In this document: positions 46,259 through 56,492 of the stretch, piece after piece | Layout of the letters: each line of letters begins with the position of its first letter | Numbering within the stretch: position 1 is the first letter of the stretch | NCBI RefSeq assembly: GCF_000271845.1 | Contig: NZ_JH719395.1 | Coordinates: 1,856,146 to 1,920,145, forward strand | Reading direction: 5' to 3' | From: Rhizobium leguminosarum bv. trifolii WSM2297 | GTDB taxonomy: Bacteria; Pseudomonadota; Alphaproteobacteria; Rhizobiales; Rhizobiaceae | DNA length: 64,000 nt | Made by a program: the position numbers and the translations under genes | Notes under the pieces: model-generated | Database searches by the model: none | Told to the model about the DNA's origin: nothing | Seen by the model: the letters and a program-made list of their open reading frames with translations, nothing else

Positions 46259-47590
46259 TCAGAAGCTTTCCTTCAACCACTGGCCCATCCGGGCTATGCG
46301 GCTGTTATTTCCTCCAAGCGACATGAGCAGACCGCTCTGTGACGCATGTGTCTCCATGTCCGCGACCTGCGGATAGATCATCAGTCCGACGGCCGTCGAA
46401 AAAGCCGGGCCCTTGGCCGCCGTCGGCAGTCCCGAAACGCCCATCGGTCGGCCGATGCGGACGTTGCGGGCAAGAATGCGCCGCGCCACATCGGCAAGGC
46501 CGGTCAGCTGGCTCGCGCCGCCGGTCAAGACGACGCGCTTGCCGACGATCGGGCTGAAGCCGGAGCGCTGGATGCGGTCGCGGATCAGTTCCATCGTCTC
46601 TTCGATTCGGGCCGAAACGATGCGCGACACCAGCGCCCGCGGCACCTGCGACGGCTGGTCGCGATCGTCCTCGCCGATCGGCGGGATCGAGATCAGCTCA
46701 CGCTCGTCGGAAGAATTCGAGAGCGCCGTGGCATGCACGACCTTCAGCCGCTCCGCATCCTCGATGCGGGTCGACAGGCCGCGCGCCAGATCGGTGGTGA
46801 CGTGATGACCACCGAGGCCGACGGCGTCGGTATGAACGAGCTTGCCCTCGGCAAAGACCGAGATCGTCGTCGTGCCGCCGCCCATGTCGATCGCCGCGCA
46901 GCCGAGTTCAACCTCGTCGTCGACGAGAGCGGCAAGGCCCGATGCATAGGGCGTCGCAACGATGCCCTCGACCGACAGATGCGCGCGGTTGACGCTGAGC
47001 TCGAGGTTTTTCAGCGCCGAACGCTCCGCCGTAACCACATGCATGTCGACGCCGAGCGCATCGCCATACATCGCCAGCGGATCGCGGATGCCGCGCTCGC
47101 CATCGAGCGAGAAGCCGGTCGCCAGCGAATGCAGCACAGAACGGTCCTGGCGCAGCGACTGCTGGCAGGCTGCCGACAACACCTTCTTCAGATCGTTAAG
47201 TTCGACTTCCTGACCGCCGAGATCGATCGTCGCGGTGTAGATGTCGCTGCCGAGACGACCGGCCGTCAGATTGACGATCAGGCTCTCGACGGTCAGCCCG
47301 GCCATGCGCTCCGCCGCGTCGACGGCGAGACGAATGACGCCTTCCAGCGCATCGAGATCGGCGATCACGCCGGTCTTGATGCCGCGGGAACGCTGGTGGC
47401 CGATGCCGATGATCTCGATATTGTGCGTGCGGCCCGGCAGGATCTGGCTTTCCTCGCGCGGCGTCAGCCGGCCGATCATGCAGACAACCTTGGTCGAGCC
47501 GATGTCGAGCACCGAGACGACATGCGACCGCTTCGACGAAAGCGGCTTCAGGCGCGGCAATCCGAAATGGGATGAACCGAACAAGCTCAT
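46259..47590 (-). CDS. ftsA: cell division protein FtsA
   Basis: 443 aa. Actin-like fold: phosphate-1 loop SVLDIGSTKVVCMIGRLTP, phosphate-2 loop CAAIDMGGGTTTISVFAEG, adenosine motif VVLTGGASQLTGLADVARRI. The amphipathic C-terminal helix (IARMGQWLKESF) tethers FtsZ to the membrane. Start overlaps the ftsQ stop by 4 nt; ftsZ follows after 56 nt. Confidence 0.97.
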   Translation of the reverse strand: MSLFGSSHFGLPRLKPLSSKRSHVVSVLDIGSTKVVCMIGRLTPREESQILPGRTHNIEIIGIGHQRSRGIKTGVIADLDALEGVIRLAVDAAERMAGLTVESLIVNLTAGRLGSDIYTATIDLGGQEVELNDLKKVLSAACQQSLRQDRSVLHSLATGFSLDGERGIRDPLAMYGDALGVDMHVVTAERSALKNLELSVNRAHLSVEGIVATPYASGLAALVDDEVELGCAAIDMGGGTTTISVFAEGKLVHTDAVGLGGHHVTTDLARGLSTRIEDAERLKVVHATALSNSSDERELISIPPIGEDDRDQPSQVPRALVSRIVSARIEETMELIRDRIQRSGFSPIVGKRVVLTGGASQLTGLADVARRILARNVRIGRPMGVSGLPTAAKGPAFSTAVGLMIYPQVADMETHASQSGLLMSLGGNNSRIARMGQWLKESF

Positions 47591-48519
47591 ATATTCTGCC
47601 CCGCCTTCTTCAATTCCTTGGTACGCTCCGTCACCGCCGTCTGTCGGCGGACCGCCGCCTCCGGCGTCAGCTGGATCGCGGTTCTGTCGGACAGCCTGAG
47701 ATCGACCGCAGCAATGTCCCGCTCCAGGAGTTGATGCTCCTTGTCGAACTTCGAAAGCGTCGCCAGCGCCTGGTCGATACCGTCTTCCGGCAGCTTGACG
47801 ACGACGCCGTTATCCATGTGCAGGTCCCAGCGCCGGCCTGATATCCAGACATAGGCCTTCACGCGGGCCTTCACGTCGGGCCACTTGGCGAAGGCGTCGC
47901 CGAGCGACGCCGCTGCCGTTTCCGCATCGCGGCCGACGACGAGCGGCAGCGCCGAAAACTTGTTGTCGCGCAGCGGTGCAATGACGCTGCCGTTCTTTTC
48001 GATCAGCGAAAGCTCCTGCCCGTGCTGCCAGATCGCATAGGCCTGGCGCTCCTTGAGTTTTACCTCGATCGTCTTGGGATAGACCTTGCGGACCTCGACG
48101 CTTTCGACCCAGGGGAGATGCGCGATCTTCCGGCGGGCGGCGTCAACGTCGAGGGCGACCAGCGAGGTGGTGCCGTCGAGGCCGATCAACTGCAGGATTT
48201 CGATTTCGGAGGTCTCCGAATTGCCGGAGACCTTCACGTCTTCGATCGCAAAACCCGCCGCCGTCGTCGTCGCCTGGGCGACGGCTTCCGTGTGGCCGCC
48301 AAGCGACATGCCGTAAAGCCCCGTCGCAGCCAGGAAAGCCAGCGCCGAAACCGTGCCCGTGTGGGCCGGGATGTAGATGCGGCCGCTGCCGAGGCTGATC
48401 AGGAAACGGGTAACGCGGCGCAGCGGACGCGGCAGCACGAACCGCTCTTCGGCTTCCATGACCGGAAGCACGGCATGATGGCTGGGGCGCCCTATCCTCT
48501 TGACTGTCAACGCAAACAA
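47587..48519 (-). CDS. ftsQ: cell division protein FtsQ
   Basis: 310 aa from TTG 48519. A cytoplasmic N-terminus, one membrane span ([19 protein letters not shown]), then a POTRA domain ([20 protein letters not shown]) and the FtsQ domain with [20 protein letters not shown]. Divisome bitopic protein linking FtsA/FtsZ to FtsBL/FtsW. TTG 48519 has GGAGGA 7 nt upstream and overlaps ddl by 13 nt; ATG 48540 is the alternative, with a longer overlap. Confidence 0.92.
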   Translation of the reverse strand: MFALTVKRIGRPSHHAVLPVMEAEERFVLPRPLRRVTRFLISLGSGRIYIPAHTGTVSALAFLAATGLYGMSLGGHTEAVAQATTTAAGFAIEDVKVSGNSETSEIEILQLIGLDGTTSLVALDVDAARRKIAHLPWVESVEVRKVYPKTIEVKLKERQAYAIWQHGQELSLIEKNGSVIAPLRDNKFSALPLVVGRDAETAAASLGDAFAKWPDVKARVKAYVWISGRRWDLHMDNGVVVKLPEDGIDQALATLSKFDKEHQLLERDIAAVDLRLSDRTAIQLTPEAAVRRQTAVTERTKELKKAGQNI

Positions 48520-49433
48520 GACGCGTCCTCCACCATCCACCGGAGAAACTCACCAAAGGAATAGCCGGCATGACCGGCCATTTCGGGCACAAGCGAGGTT
48601 GGAGTCATGCCTGGCTGGGTATTGACCTCCAGCCAGATGATTTCGCCGTCTTCGGAGAAACGATCGTCGTAACGAAAGTCGGACCGACTGACGCCGCGAC
48701 AACCGATTGCCTGATGCGCCCTTAGGGACAATGTTTGTATTTTTTGGTAAATATTCGGTGAAATTTTCGCCGGGATGACGTGTTTTGAACCGCCGGCCGC
48801 GTACTTGGAGTCGTAATCATAAAAATTGTGGCCCTGCGGCACCACCTCGGTGACGCCGAGCGCTGTCTCGCCCATGACGCCGCAAGTAAGTTCACGACCG
48901 TAGACGTAGCGCTCGACGAGCACCTCTTCGCCATAGTGCCACTCGGGCGAACTGACGACCTGCGGCGGATGCGCCTGATCTTCCGTGACGATGACGACGC
49001 CGAAGCTCGAGCCCTCACGCACAGGCTTCACCACATAGGGCGGCTTCATCGGATGCGCCGAGGGAAAGGCGAAACGATTGACGACTTGCGATTCGGCAAC
49101 TGGAATGCCGGCGGCGGCGGCAACAAGCTTCGCCTTGTCCTTGTCCATCGCCAGCGCCGAGGCAAGCACGCCCGAATGAGTATAGGGGATTTCGAGATAT
49201 TCGAGGATGCCCTGGATGGTGCCGTCCTCGCCGAACGGGCCATGCAGCGCATTGAAGACCACATCGGGTTTCAGCGCGGCAAGCTTCTCGGAAACGTCAC
49301 GCGCCACATCGATGCACGTCACCTCGAAGCCCTCCGCTTCGAGAGCCTCTGCGCAAGCCTTTCCCGAGGAAAGGCTGACAGGCCGTTCCGAGGAAAATCC
49401 GCCCATCAGGACAGCGACATGCTTGCGACTCAT
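48507..49433 (-). CDS. ddl: D-alanine--D-alanine ligase
   Basis: 308 aa, ATP-grasp ligase. N-terminal [20 protein letters not shown], the substrate loop [15 protein letters not shown], and the metal-binding end [20 protein letters not shown]. It makes the D-Ala-D-Ala dipeptide for MurF. The ATG at 49433 has GGGGGTG 5 nt upstream. It is the first gene after the interruption of the dcw cluster and needs its own promoter. Confidence 0.96.
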   Translation of the reverse strand: MSRKHVAVLMGGFSSERPVSLSSGKACAEALEAEGFEVTCIDVARDVSEKLAALKPDVVFNALHGPFGEDGTIQGILEYLEIPYTHSGVLASALAMDKDKAKLVAAAAGIPVAESQVVNRFAFPSAHPMKPPYVVKPVREGSSFGVVIVTEDQAHPPQVVSSPEWHYGEEVLVERYVYGRELTCGVMGETALGVTEVVPQGHNFYDYDSKYAAGGSKHVIPAKISPNIYQKIQTLSLRAHQAIGCRGVSRSDFRYDDRFSEDGEIIWLEVNTQPGMTPTSLVPEMAGHAGYSFGEFLRWMVEDASCLR

Positions 49434-49541
49434 CAACACCCCCAAAAATAACTTTCATTCTCGAAATCGACGCTTGCGCCAAGCTGTCGGCGCCGTTTCG
49501 GGCCTTTTGCCCGACCTGCATGCATTAGAGCATCATTATGG

Positions 49542-49566
49542 TTAATGAAGTGTTTACTTTCGTTAA
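49542..49566 (-). promoter_or_regulatory. TTAA-type half-site cluster upstream of ddl-ftsQAZ
   Basis: TTAA (49542-49545), after 7 nt TTTA (49553-49556), after 6 nt TTAA (49563-49566), about 110-130 nt upstream of ddl. It resembles the CtrA site TTAA-N7-TTAA with one mismatch, and division genes are known CtrA targets in alphaproteobacteria. Inferred. Confidence 0.35.
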
Positions 49567-49582
49567 CTTCTCCTTCCCGGGG

Positions 49583-49616
49583 GCGGCAATTTTCCGTGCC
49601 GCGCACTTATTTTTTT
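49583..49616 (+). terminator. orphan plus-strand Rho-independent terminator
   Basis: GCGGCA (49583-49588) pairs with TGCCGC (49597-49602), followed by GCACTTA and seven T. No plus-strand gene ends here, so it may terminate an unannotated short transcript divergent from ddl. Confidence 0.5.
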
Positions 49617-49661
49617 GAGCTTCACGTCTTCGAAGTGATCTCAACCAATCTCTCAAGGCAG

Positions 49662-49690
49662 AAAAGCCCGCATGGGAAAACCATGCGGAC
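49662..49690 (-). terminator. Rho-independent terminator of aqpZ
   Basis: CCGCATGG (49668-49675) and CCATGCGG (49681-49688) pair perfectly around GAAAA; on the minus strand four T follow (49665-49662). Confidence 0.85.
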
Positions 49691-49717
49691 TCAATAGGAT
49701 AGCCTCAAATCTTGCAG

Positions 49718-50404
49718 TCAGTCGGCGTCGTCGAAAAACTTCCAGGCGAGGCCGCCGAGCGCCCCACCCGCAAGCGGTGCAATCCAGAACAGCCAGAGCT
49801 GCTGCAATGCCCAGTCGCCGACGAAAAGCGCCTGGCCGGTGGAGCGCGCCGGATTGACCGAGGTATTTGTCACGGGGATCGAAACGAGATGGATCAGCGT
49901 CAGCCCGAGGCCGATCGCCAGCGGCGCGAAGCCTGCAGGCACCCGGCTGCCGGTCGATCCCAGGATAATGATCAGGAAGAACATTGTCAGCAGCACTTCG
50001 ATCAGCAGCGCCGAAAGCAGCGAATAACCGCCCGGGGAATGATCGCCATAACCGTTGGCGGCAAAGCCGCCGAATTCGAAACCCGCCTTGCCGCTGGCAA
50101 TGAGATAGAGCAGCGCGGCCGCGGCGACGGCGCCGACCACCTGAACGACGATATAGGGAAGGAGGCGCGCGGCGGGAAACCGTCCGGCAACGTTCAGGCC
50201 GAGGGAGACGGCGGGGTTGAAATGACCGCCCGAAATGCCGCCGACCGCATAGGCCATGGTGAGCACGGTCAGGCCGAACGCAAAGGCCACGCCGGTAAAG
50301 CCGATACCCAGTTCGGGATAGGCTGCGGCAAGCACGGCGCTGCCGCATCCGCCGAAGACCAGCCAGAACGTGCCGAGAAATTCCGCAACAAGACTCTTTT
50401 GCAT
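49718..50404 (-). CDS. aqpZ: aquaporin Z
   Basis: 228 aa with six spans. Both NPA boxes are visible: [12 protein letters not shown] and [15 protein letters not shown]. The selectivity-filter residues of water-specific AqpZ fit (His in the LIHLVSIPV segment, Cys/Thr in [11 protein letters not shown]). Osmotic water flux. AGGAGGCGCGC precedes the ATG. It has its own terminator and sits inside the dcw cluster on the same strand as its neighbours. Confidence 0.95.
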   Translation of the reverse strand: MQKSLVAEFLGTFWLVFGGCGSAVLAAAYPELGIGFTGVAFAFGLTVLTMAYAVGGISGGHFNPAVSLGLNVAGRFPAARLLPYIVVQVVGAVAAAALLYLIASGKAGFEFGGFAANGYGDHSPGGYSLLSALLIEVLLTMFFLIIILGSTGSRVPAGFAPLAIGLGLTLIHLVSIPVTNTSVNPARSTGQALFVGDWALQQLWLFWIAPLAGGALGGLAWKFFDDAD

Positions 50405-50620
50405 GCGCGCCTCCTAATCCTCAACCAGAGAGTTCATAGTGAATCTGCCGCAATTCGAGTCCGGTCAAGCCCGTGGGAAATGCCGCGGTAAGGTCCACAC
50501 AAGGATTGGGAAACTGCAATGCGATCGATGCGACGCGACGAGACGTTTTCTCGAACCTGAAATTGCGTTAAGACCCGCCAGCCTCCCAAGGCGCTTCATA
50601 GAATACTGATTGGAATGAAA

Positions 50621-51931
50621 ATGACCGAAGCGATCTCCGCATCGCCGACCCCTGCCTCGAGCGCGCAAGTCAATTCCCCGGCTCGCGTTCTCATCGCCAG
50701 CCTCGTCGGCACCACCATCGAATTCTTCGACTTCTACGTCTACGCAACTGCAGCCGTCCTCGTCTTCCCGCATCTCTTCTTTCCGGCAAGCGATTCGAGC
50801 GCCGCAACGCTGCAGTCGCTCGTCACCTTCTCGATAGCCTTTTTCGCCCGTCCCATCGGCGCGGTAATCTTCGGCCATTTCGGCGACCGCATCGGCCGCA
50901 AGGCGACACTCGTCGCTGCGCTGATGACGATGGGACTTTCGACCGTCCTGATCGGCATGCTGCCGGGCTATGATTCGATCGGCATCGCAGCCCCGCTGTT
51001 GCTGGCGCTTTGCCGCTTCGGCCAGGGCCTCGGCCTCGGCGGCGAATGGGGTGGCGCCGTCCTGCTCGCCACCGAAAATGCCCCTCCCGGCAAACGCAGT
51101 TGGTATGCCATGTTCCCGCAGCTCGGCGCCCCGATCGGCTTCATCCTTTCCTCCGGCTTCTTCCTCGTCCTGGCGGAAACGATGAGTAACGAGGACTTCC
51201 TCGATTATGGCTGGCGCATTCCGTTCGTCGCCAGCCTCGCACTGGTCGCCGTCGGTCTCTATGTCCGCCTGAAGATCGCCGAAACGCCGGAGTTCCGGAA
51301 AGCCGTCGAAAAGCATGAACGCGTCGCCGTGCCGATCGAGGTGGTCTTCCGCGGCCATCTGCGCAGCCTGATCCTCGGCACCTTCATCGCGGTTGCGACC
51401 TTCGTGCTGTTCTATCTGATGACTGTTTTCACGCTCTCCTGGGGTACGACACCGTTGGAAAAGGGCGGGCTCGGTTATTCCCGCGAGCAGTTCCTGGTCG
51501 TCCAGCTTGTCGGCGTCGTCTTTTTCGGCCTGACCATCCCGCTCTCCGGCTGGCTCTCCGACCTTTATTCACGCCGCATCATCCTGGCGCTGACGACGAT
51601 TGCCATCGCAATCTTCGGCTTCTTCTACGCCACGCTGTTGACCAGCGGCCTGACGGGCGCCTTCCTCTGCTCGATCATCGGCCTCGCCTTGATGGGCTTC
51701 ACCTACGGTCCGATCGGCGCCGCCCTTGCCGCCCCCTTCCCGACCATGGTGCGTTATACCGGCGCCTCGATGACGTTCAACCTTGGCGGCATCTTCGGCG
51801 CGTCGCTCGCTCCCTACATCGCCACCTGGCTCGCAACCCACTACAGCCTGGACTATGTCGGCTACTACCTCGCTGGCTCGGCCGTGATCTCGTTGCTCTG
51901 CATCCTGTTGTCTGGCCGCGAAGAAGTCTGA
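50621..51931 (+). CDS. MFS transporter, metabolite:H+ symporter (MHS) type
   Basis: 436 aa with 12 spans. The MHS-type opening (LVGTTIEFFDFYVYATAAVL) and the sugar-transporter-like FGHFGDRIGRKATLVAALM are clear, with the family signature RFGQGLGLGGEWGGAVLLAT. It probably carries a small organic acid or osmolyte with protons, as in the ProP/ShiA/YhjE group; the substrate is unknown. ATG 50615 is an alternative start two codons upstream. It is divergent from aqpZ. Confidence 0.92.
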   Translation: MTEAISASPTPASSAQVNSPARVLIASLVGTTIEFFDFYVYATAAVLVFPHLFFPASDSSAATLQSLVTFSIAFFARPIGAVIFGHFGDRIGRKATLVAALMTMGLSTVLIGMLPGYDSIGIAAPLLLALCRFGQGLGLGGEWGGAVLLATENAPPGKRSWYAMFPQLGAPIGFILSSGFFLVLAETMSNEDFLDYGWRIPFVASLALVAVGLYVRLKIAETPEFRKAVEKHERVAVPIEVVFRGHLRSLILGTFIAVATFVLFYLMTVFTLSWGTTPLEKGGLGYSREQFLVVQLVGVVFFGLTIPLSGWLSDLYSRRIILALTTIAIAIFGFFYATLLTSGLTGAFLCSIIGLALMGFTYGPIGAALAAPFPTMVRYTGASMTFNLGGIFGASLAPYIATWLATHYSLDYVGYYLAGSAVISLLCILLSGREEV

Positions 51932-51956
51932 GCCTCGGGCAGCGAAATGAACACGA

Positions 51957-51985
51957 AGCCGCGACGCCACCGTCGCGGCTTTTTT
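51957..51985 (+). terminator. Rho-independent terminator of the MFS gene
   Basis: AGCCGCGAC (51957-51965) pairs with GTCGCGGCT (51972-51980), loop of six, followed by a run of T. Confidence 0.93.
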
Positions 51986-52045
51986 ATTGATGCGGTGCGC
52001 ACTTCCGGCTAACCCGAGCATACAAGGTAAACCGGGAAACAGATC

Positions 52046-52975
52046 ATGCGATGCCTTATTACCGGCGCAGCCGGCTTTGTCGGTGGACCTCTCGTCGAAA
52101 GACTGCATCGAGAGCGGCTTTGGGAGCTTCAGGTGACCACGCGATCAGCAGACGCACGCTTTCCGGCGGATATGCGGCATTTCCCCATCGAGATATCCAG
52201 CGAAACGGACTGGACGGCAGCTCTCGACGGTGTGGATGTCGTCGTCCATCTCGCTGCCCGCGTGCACATCATGAATGACCGCGCCGCCGATCCTCTGACG
52301 GAATTCCGCCGGATCAATACCGCCGCCACGCTGAATCTCGCCGAGCAGGCCGCGCGCGCCGGGGTCAAAAGGCTCGTTTTCATCAGCAGCATCAAAGTCA
52401 ATGGTGAAGAGAATGACCGGCCTTTCCGCCATGACGACACGCCGATGCCGCTTGATCCCTATGGCGTTTCGAAGCTGGAAAGCGAAATCGGATTGCATGA
52501 CATCGCCGCCCGAACAGGCATCGAAGTCGTCGTCATTCGACCGCCGCTCGTCTATGGGCCCGGCGCCAGGGGCAACTTCGCCCTGCTCGTCGGACTTGTG
52601 CGCAAAAGAATACCGCTCCCCCTCGCGTCACTGACGAACCGCCGGACACTGGTCGCGCTTCCAAATCTCGTCGACCTGATCATCACGGCCATGACGCATC
52701 AGGGCGCTGCCGGCCAGACCTTTCTCGCCGGCGACGGAGAGGATCTCTCGACTCCTGGGCTCATCGAGGGCATTGCCGCAGGCTTGGGTGTCAAGCCGAT
52801 GCTGCTCCCCTTCCCCCCCGCCCTGTTGCAGCTGGGCGCGAGAGCGACGGGAAAAGATGCCGTCTACCAGCGTCTCTGCGGTTCCCTGCAGGTCGATATA
52901 TCCCACGCCCGCAACGTGCTCGGCTGGTCGCCGATCGTCACGCCGGGCGAAGGTCTGAAGCTTGCTGTGACGTAA
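52046..52975 (+). CDS. NAD-dependent epimerase/dehydratase (UDP-sugar type)
   Basis: 309 aa, extended SDR. NAD-binding GxxGxxG in LITGAAGFVGGPLVERL, the Ser in VFISSIKVNGEEN and the catalytic Tyr-Lys in DPYGVSKLESE. Similar to UDP-glucose 4-epimerase-like enzymes of O-antigen or exopolysaccharide pathways, but no other polysaccharide gene is adjacent. It is separated from the MFS gene by a terminator and ends 3 nt from the convergent murB. Confidence 0.9.
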   Translation: MRCLITGAAGFVGGPLVERLHRERLWELQVTTRSADARFPADMRHFPIEISSETDWTAALDGVDVVVHLAARVHIMNDRAADPLTEFRRINTAATLNLAEQAARAGVKRLVFISSIKVNGEENDRPFRHDDTPMPLDPYGVSKLESEIGLHDIAARTGIEVVVIRPPLVYGPGARGNFALLVGLVRKRIPLPLASLTNRRTLVALPNLVDLIITAMTHQGAAGQTFLAGDGEDLSTPGLIEGIAAGLGVKPMLLPFPPALLQLGARATGKDAVYQRLCGSLQVDISHARNVLGWSPIVTPGEGLKLAVT

Positions 52976-52978
52976 ACC

Positions 52979-53953
52979 TTATTCGCTGGTGACGCCGTGG
53001 AACGGGCGCACTTCGCGGCCGGGCATGAAGACGCCGAGGCGCTTGATTTCCCATTCGAGCTTGATGCCCTCTTTCTCGAAGACCTCGCGGCGCACCTGTT
53101 CGCCCAGATATTCGAGATCGTAGCCGGTCGCCTGCCCCATATTGATCATGAAGTTGCAGTGAAGCGACGACATCTGCGCACCGCCAATGACGAGACCGCG
53201 GCAGTCTGCCTCGTCGATCAGCTTCCAGGCCGAATGGCCCGCCGGGTTCTTGAAGGTCGAGCCGCCGGTCTTTTCGCGAATCGGCTGCACCGTCTCGCGG
53301 TGATTGCGCACCGCGTCCATTTCGGCGCGGATCTTGGCGCGATCCTCAGGATAGCCCTCGAACAACACCGAAGTGAAGATCAGGTCGGCAGGTGGTGTGG
53401 AATGCCGATAGGAATAGCCCATCTCGGCATTGGAAAGCACGTGCTTGTTGCCCTTGCGGTCGACCGCATTGACCTCGATCAGCCGCTCGCGCGTCTCGAC
53501 GCCGTTGGCCCCGGCATTCATGCGCGCCGCGCCGCCGATGCTGCCCGGAATACCGTAGAAGAAATGAAAGCCGCCGATGCCGTTATCCATCGCCATCGCC
53601 GCCACATGTTTATCGGGGCAGATGGTGCCGGCCAGAATGCGGTTTTCGCCGGCAAGCTCGACGAAGCCGAAGCCCTTGGCCGACAGGCGCAGCACGACGC
53701 CGGGAATACCGCCGTCGCGCACCAGGATGTTGGAGCCGACGCCGATCACCGTCAGCGGCACCTCTTCCGGCAAAATCTTCAGGAAGGCAACGAGATCATC
53801 GATGTCATGCGGCTGGAACATCAGCTCGGCCAGGCCGCCGGCCCGGAACCAGGTAACGCGGTCCATGGGGGCATCCGGGGTGATACGACCGCGAATATCC
53901 TTTACACCGTCTCCGAGAGACGCGAGAAGCTTTTCCCCATTCACCTGTTTCAT
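52979..53953 (-). CDS. murB: UDP-N-acetylenolpyruvoylglucosamine reductase
   Basis: 324 aa, type I/II MurB. FAD-binding block ([35 protein letters not shown]), [18 protein letters not shown] and the catalytic segment [20 protein letters not shown]. It makes UDP-MurNAc. Its ATG overlaps the murC stop by 4 nt. Confidence 0.96.
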   Translation of the reverse strand: MKQVNGEKLLASLGDGVKDIRGRITPDAPMDRVTWFRAGGLAELMFQPHDIDDLVAFLKILPEEVPLTVIGVGSNILVRDGGIPGVVLRLSAKGFGFVELAGENRILAGTICPDKHVAAMAMDNGIGGFHFFYGIPGSIGGAARMNAGANGVETRERLIEVNAVDRKGNKHVLSNAEMGYSYRHSTPPADLIFTSVLFEGYPEDRAKIRAEMDAVRNHRETVQPIREKTGGSTFKNPAGHSAWKLIDEADCRGLVIGGAQMSSLHCNFMINMGQATGYDLEYLGEQVRREVFEKEGIKLEWEIKRLGVFMPGREVRPFHGVTSE

Positions 53954-55365
53954 GCGGACTTTCCCGATAGGCCTTCCAGTTGCTTGGGCAGCGCCGCCGC
54001 CCAGGATGTGATGCTCCCAGCCCCCAACAGAACCACAAAATCGCCAGGCTTTGCAACCTCCGCAACCATCTGCGGCAGAAGTTCCGCCGAGGTGAGAAAG
54101 CGGGCGTCGCGATGGCCGCCGGATTTGATCCGCGAGACCAGCGAAACGGAATCGATTCCGTCGATCGGATCTTCGCCCGCCGCGTAGACCGGCGCCAGGA
54201 AAATGCTGTCGGCATCGTTGAAGCAGGCGGCAAATTCCTCGAACAGGCTTGCCAGGCGGCTATAGCGGTGCGGCTGGTGGACCGCGATGATGCGCCCCTT
54301 GCAGGCTTCGCGAGCAGCGCGCAGCACTGCCTTGATCTCGACGGGATGGTGGCCGTAATCGTCGAAGATCTGCACCCCGTTCCATTCGCCGGTCAGCGTG
54401 AAGCGGCGCTTGACGCCGCCGAAGGAGGCAAGCCCCTTGGCGATATCGGCGCTCGATATGCCGAGCCGGTTGGCGACGGCGATCGCCGCCGTCGCGTTGG
54501 AAATATTATGCCGCCCGGGCATCGGCATGACTAGCCCCTTGAGCTCGATCACCTGGCCGGTGCGGCGGCGGCGAATGGCCACATCGAAGATCGAGCGCGT
54601 GCCGTCGATGCGCACATTGGTGAAGCGTACGTCGGCCTGCGGGTTCTCGCCATAGGTGATGATCTTGCGATCCTCGATGCGGCCGACCAGCGACTGCACT
54701 TCCGGATGGTCGAGGCACATGACGCCGAAGCCGTAAAACGGCACGTTCTCGACGAACTGCCGGAAGGCGGCGCGCACGGCGTCGAAATTGCCGTAATGGT
54801 CGAGATGTTCGGGGTCGATATTGGTGATGACGGCGACATCGGCCGGAAGCTTCAGGAAAGTGCCGTCCGATTCGTCGGCCTCGACGACCATCCACTCGCC
54901 CTCGCCCATGCGGGCATTGGTGCCGTAGGCGTTGATGATGCCGCCATTGATGACGGTCGGGTCGAGACCGCCGGCTTCGAGCAGCGTCGCGACCAGCGAA
55001 GTGGTCGTCGTCTTGCCATGCGTGCCGCCGATGGCGATCGCATTGCGGAAGCGCATCAGCTCGGCGAGCATTTCGGCGCGGCGCACCACCGGCAGCAGCT
55101 TTTCGCGCGCAGCAATCAGTTCCGGATTGCTCTTCTTGATCGCCGTCGAGACGACCACGACTTCGGCATCACCGAGGTTTTCCGCCCGGTGGCCGACGAA
55201 CACCTCGATGCCTTTGTCGCGCAGACGCTGGACATTGGCGCTGTCTGATTGGTCCGATCCTTGCACCTTGTGGCCGAGATTGTGCAGCACCTCGGCGATA
55301 CCGCTCATGCCGATGCCGCCGATACCGATGAAATGGACGAGACCGATCGCCTTCGGCAGTTTCAT
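53950..55365 (-). CDS. murC: UDP-N-acetylmuramate--L-alanine ligase
   Basis: 471 aa. Rossmann-like N-terminus ([20 protein letters not shown]), P-loop [19 protein letters not shown], central ligase domain with [20 protein letters not shown], and C-terminal domain with [19 protein letters not shown]. It adds L-Ala to UDP-MurNAc. 4-nt overlaps with murG upstream and murB downstream. Confidence 0.97.
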   Translation of the reverse strand: MKLPKAIGLVHFIGIGGIGMSGIAEVLHNLGHKVQGSDQSDSANVQRLRDKGIEVFVGHRAENLGDAEVVVVSTAIKKSNPELIAAREKLLPVVRRAEMLAELMRFRNAIAIGGTHGKTTTTSLVATLLEAGGLDPTVINGGIINAYGTNARMGEGEWMVVEADESDGTFLKLPADVAVITNIDPEHLDHYGNFDAVRAAFRQFVENVPFYGFGVMCLDHPEVQSLVGRIEDRKIITYGENPQADVRFTNVRIDGTRSIFDVAIRRRRTGQVIELKGLVMPMPGRHNISNATAAIAVANRLGISSADIAKGLASFGGVKRRFTLTGEWNGVQIFDDYGHHPVEIKAVLRAAREACKGRIIAVHQPHRYSRLASLFEEFAACFNDADSIFLAPVYAAGEDPIDGIDSVSLVSRIKSGGHRDARFLTSAELLPQMVAEVAKPGDFVVLLGAGSITSWAAALPKQLEGLSGKSA

Positions 55366-56486
55366 GCGCGTGTCCTCTTGAATTCCGCTAGTGTCCGTTT
55401 GGCGGCAATAGCCTCAACCATGTCGGCAAGCAAGTTCGCGGCATCGGGTTTCCCGGCGCGTTTCGCCGCCGCCGCCATATGCGCAAGCTTTTCCGGGTCG
55501 TTCATCACAGCCGTCAGGATCGCCGCGATCTTCTCCGGCGAAAGCTCCGACTGGGCGATCACCTTCGCCCCGCCGGTCGCCGCCAGTGCGGCGGCATTCG
55601 CCGCCTGGTCATGATCGAGAGCATGCGGGTAAGGCACGAGCACGGCAGGTCGGCCGATGACCGAGATTTCCGAAACCGTCGAGGCGCCGGAACGGCAGAT
55701 GACAAGATGAGCCTTTGCCAGCCGCTCGGCCATGTCGGTGAAGAAGGGGGCGATATCGGCGCCCATCTCCAGCTTGGCAACGCAGCCGCCGACCATCTCC
55801 ATGTCCTCCGGGCGCACCTGCTGGGTGATGCGCAGGCGCAGGCGAAGCGCGTCGTCGAGCAGGCTGATCGCCGTCGGCATCGCCTTGGAGAAATATTGCG
55901 CGCCCTGGCTGCCGCCGAAGACGACAAGATTGAAGGCTTCGCCTGCATGCGAAGGGGTATAAGGCACCTCGGCAGCGGCGATGATCGCCGGTCGGACCGG
56001 ATTGCCCGTCGTCACCGTCTTCTCCGGGAAGGCGCCGCCGCCTTCCCGCAGGAAGCCGCCGGCAATGCCCTGCACGCGGGTCGCCAAGGCCTTGTTGGCG
56101 CGGCCCATCACGGCATTCTGCTCGTGGATCATCGCGGGCACGCCGAGCCGGGTGGCGGCAAGCAGCGGCGGCACCGTCGGATAACCGCCGAAACCGACGA
56201 CGACGACGGGTTTCAGCCGCTGGATCAGCTTCTTTGCCGCGCGCATACCGCTCCACAGCGTCCACAGCGAGCGGGCGACGGCAACCGGGTTCTTCGAGCC
56301 GATCGTCGCCGACGGCACGACATGGATCTCCTCGGCCGGAAACTTGCCGGCATAACGCTCGGCCCGGCTGTCGGTGACGAGATGCACCGAATAGCCGCGC
56401 TCCTTCAGCTTGAAGGCCAGCGCCTCCGCCGGGAACACATGGCCGCCGGTTCCCCCGGCGGCAAGCAGCACGATGCCATTGCTCAT
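55362..56486 (-). CDS. murG: UDP-GlcNAc--lipid I N-acetylglucosaminyltransferase
   Basis: 374 aa, GT-B fold. Gly loops [20 protein letters not shown] and [20 protein letters not shown], and the donor-binding [20 protein letters not shown] followed by [15 protein letters not shown]. It converts lipid I to lipid II at the inner membrane face. It starts 6 nt after ftsW. Confidence 0.97.
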   Translation of the reverse strand: MSNGIVLLAAGGTGGHVFPAEALAFKLKERGYSVHLVTDSRAERYAGKFPAEEIHVVPSATIGSKNPVAVARSLWTLWSGMRAAKKLIQRLKPVVVVGFGGYPTVPPLLAATRLGVPAMIHEQNAVMGRANKALATRVQGIAGGFLREGGGAFPEKTVTTGNPVRPAIIAAAEVPYTPSHAGEAFNLVVFGGSQGAQYFSKAMPTAISLLDDALRLRLRITQQVRPEDMEMVGGCVAKLEMGADIAPFFTDMAERLAKAHLVICRSGASTVSEISVIGRPAVLVPYPHALDHDQAANAAALAATGGAKVIAQSELSPEKIAAILTAVMNDPEKLAHMAAAAKRAGKPDAANLLADMVEAIAAKRTLAEFKRTRA

Positions 56487-56492
56487 AGTCTT

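Noticed and set aside
50465..51358. 297-aa minus-strand frame opposite the MFS transporter
   Set aside because: Rich in Asp/Glu/Arg/Gly with no membrane or domain signature; shadow of a 12-span transporter.
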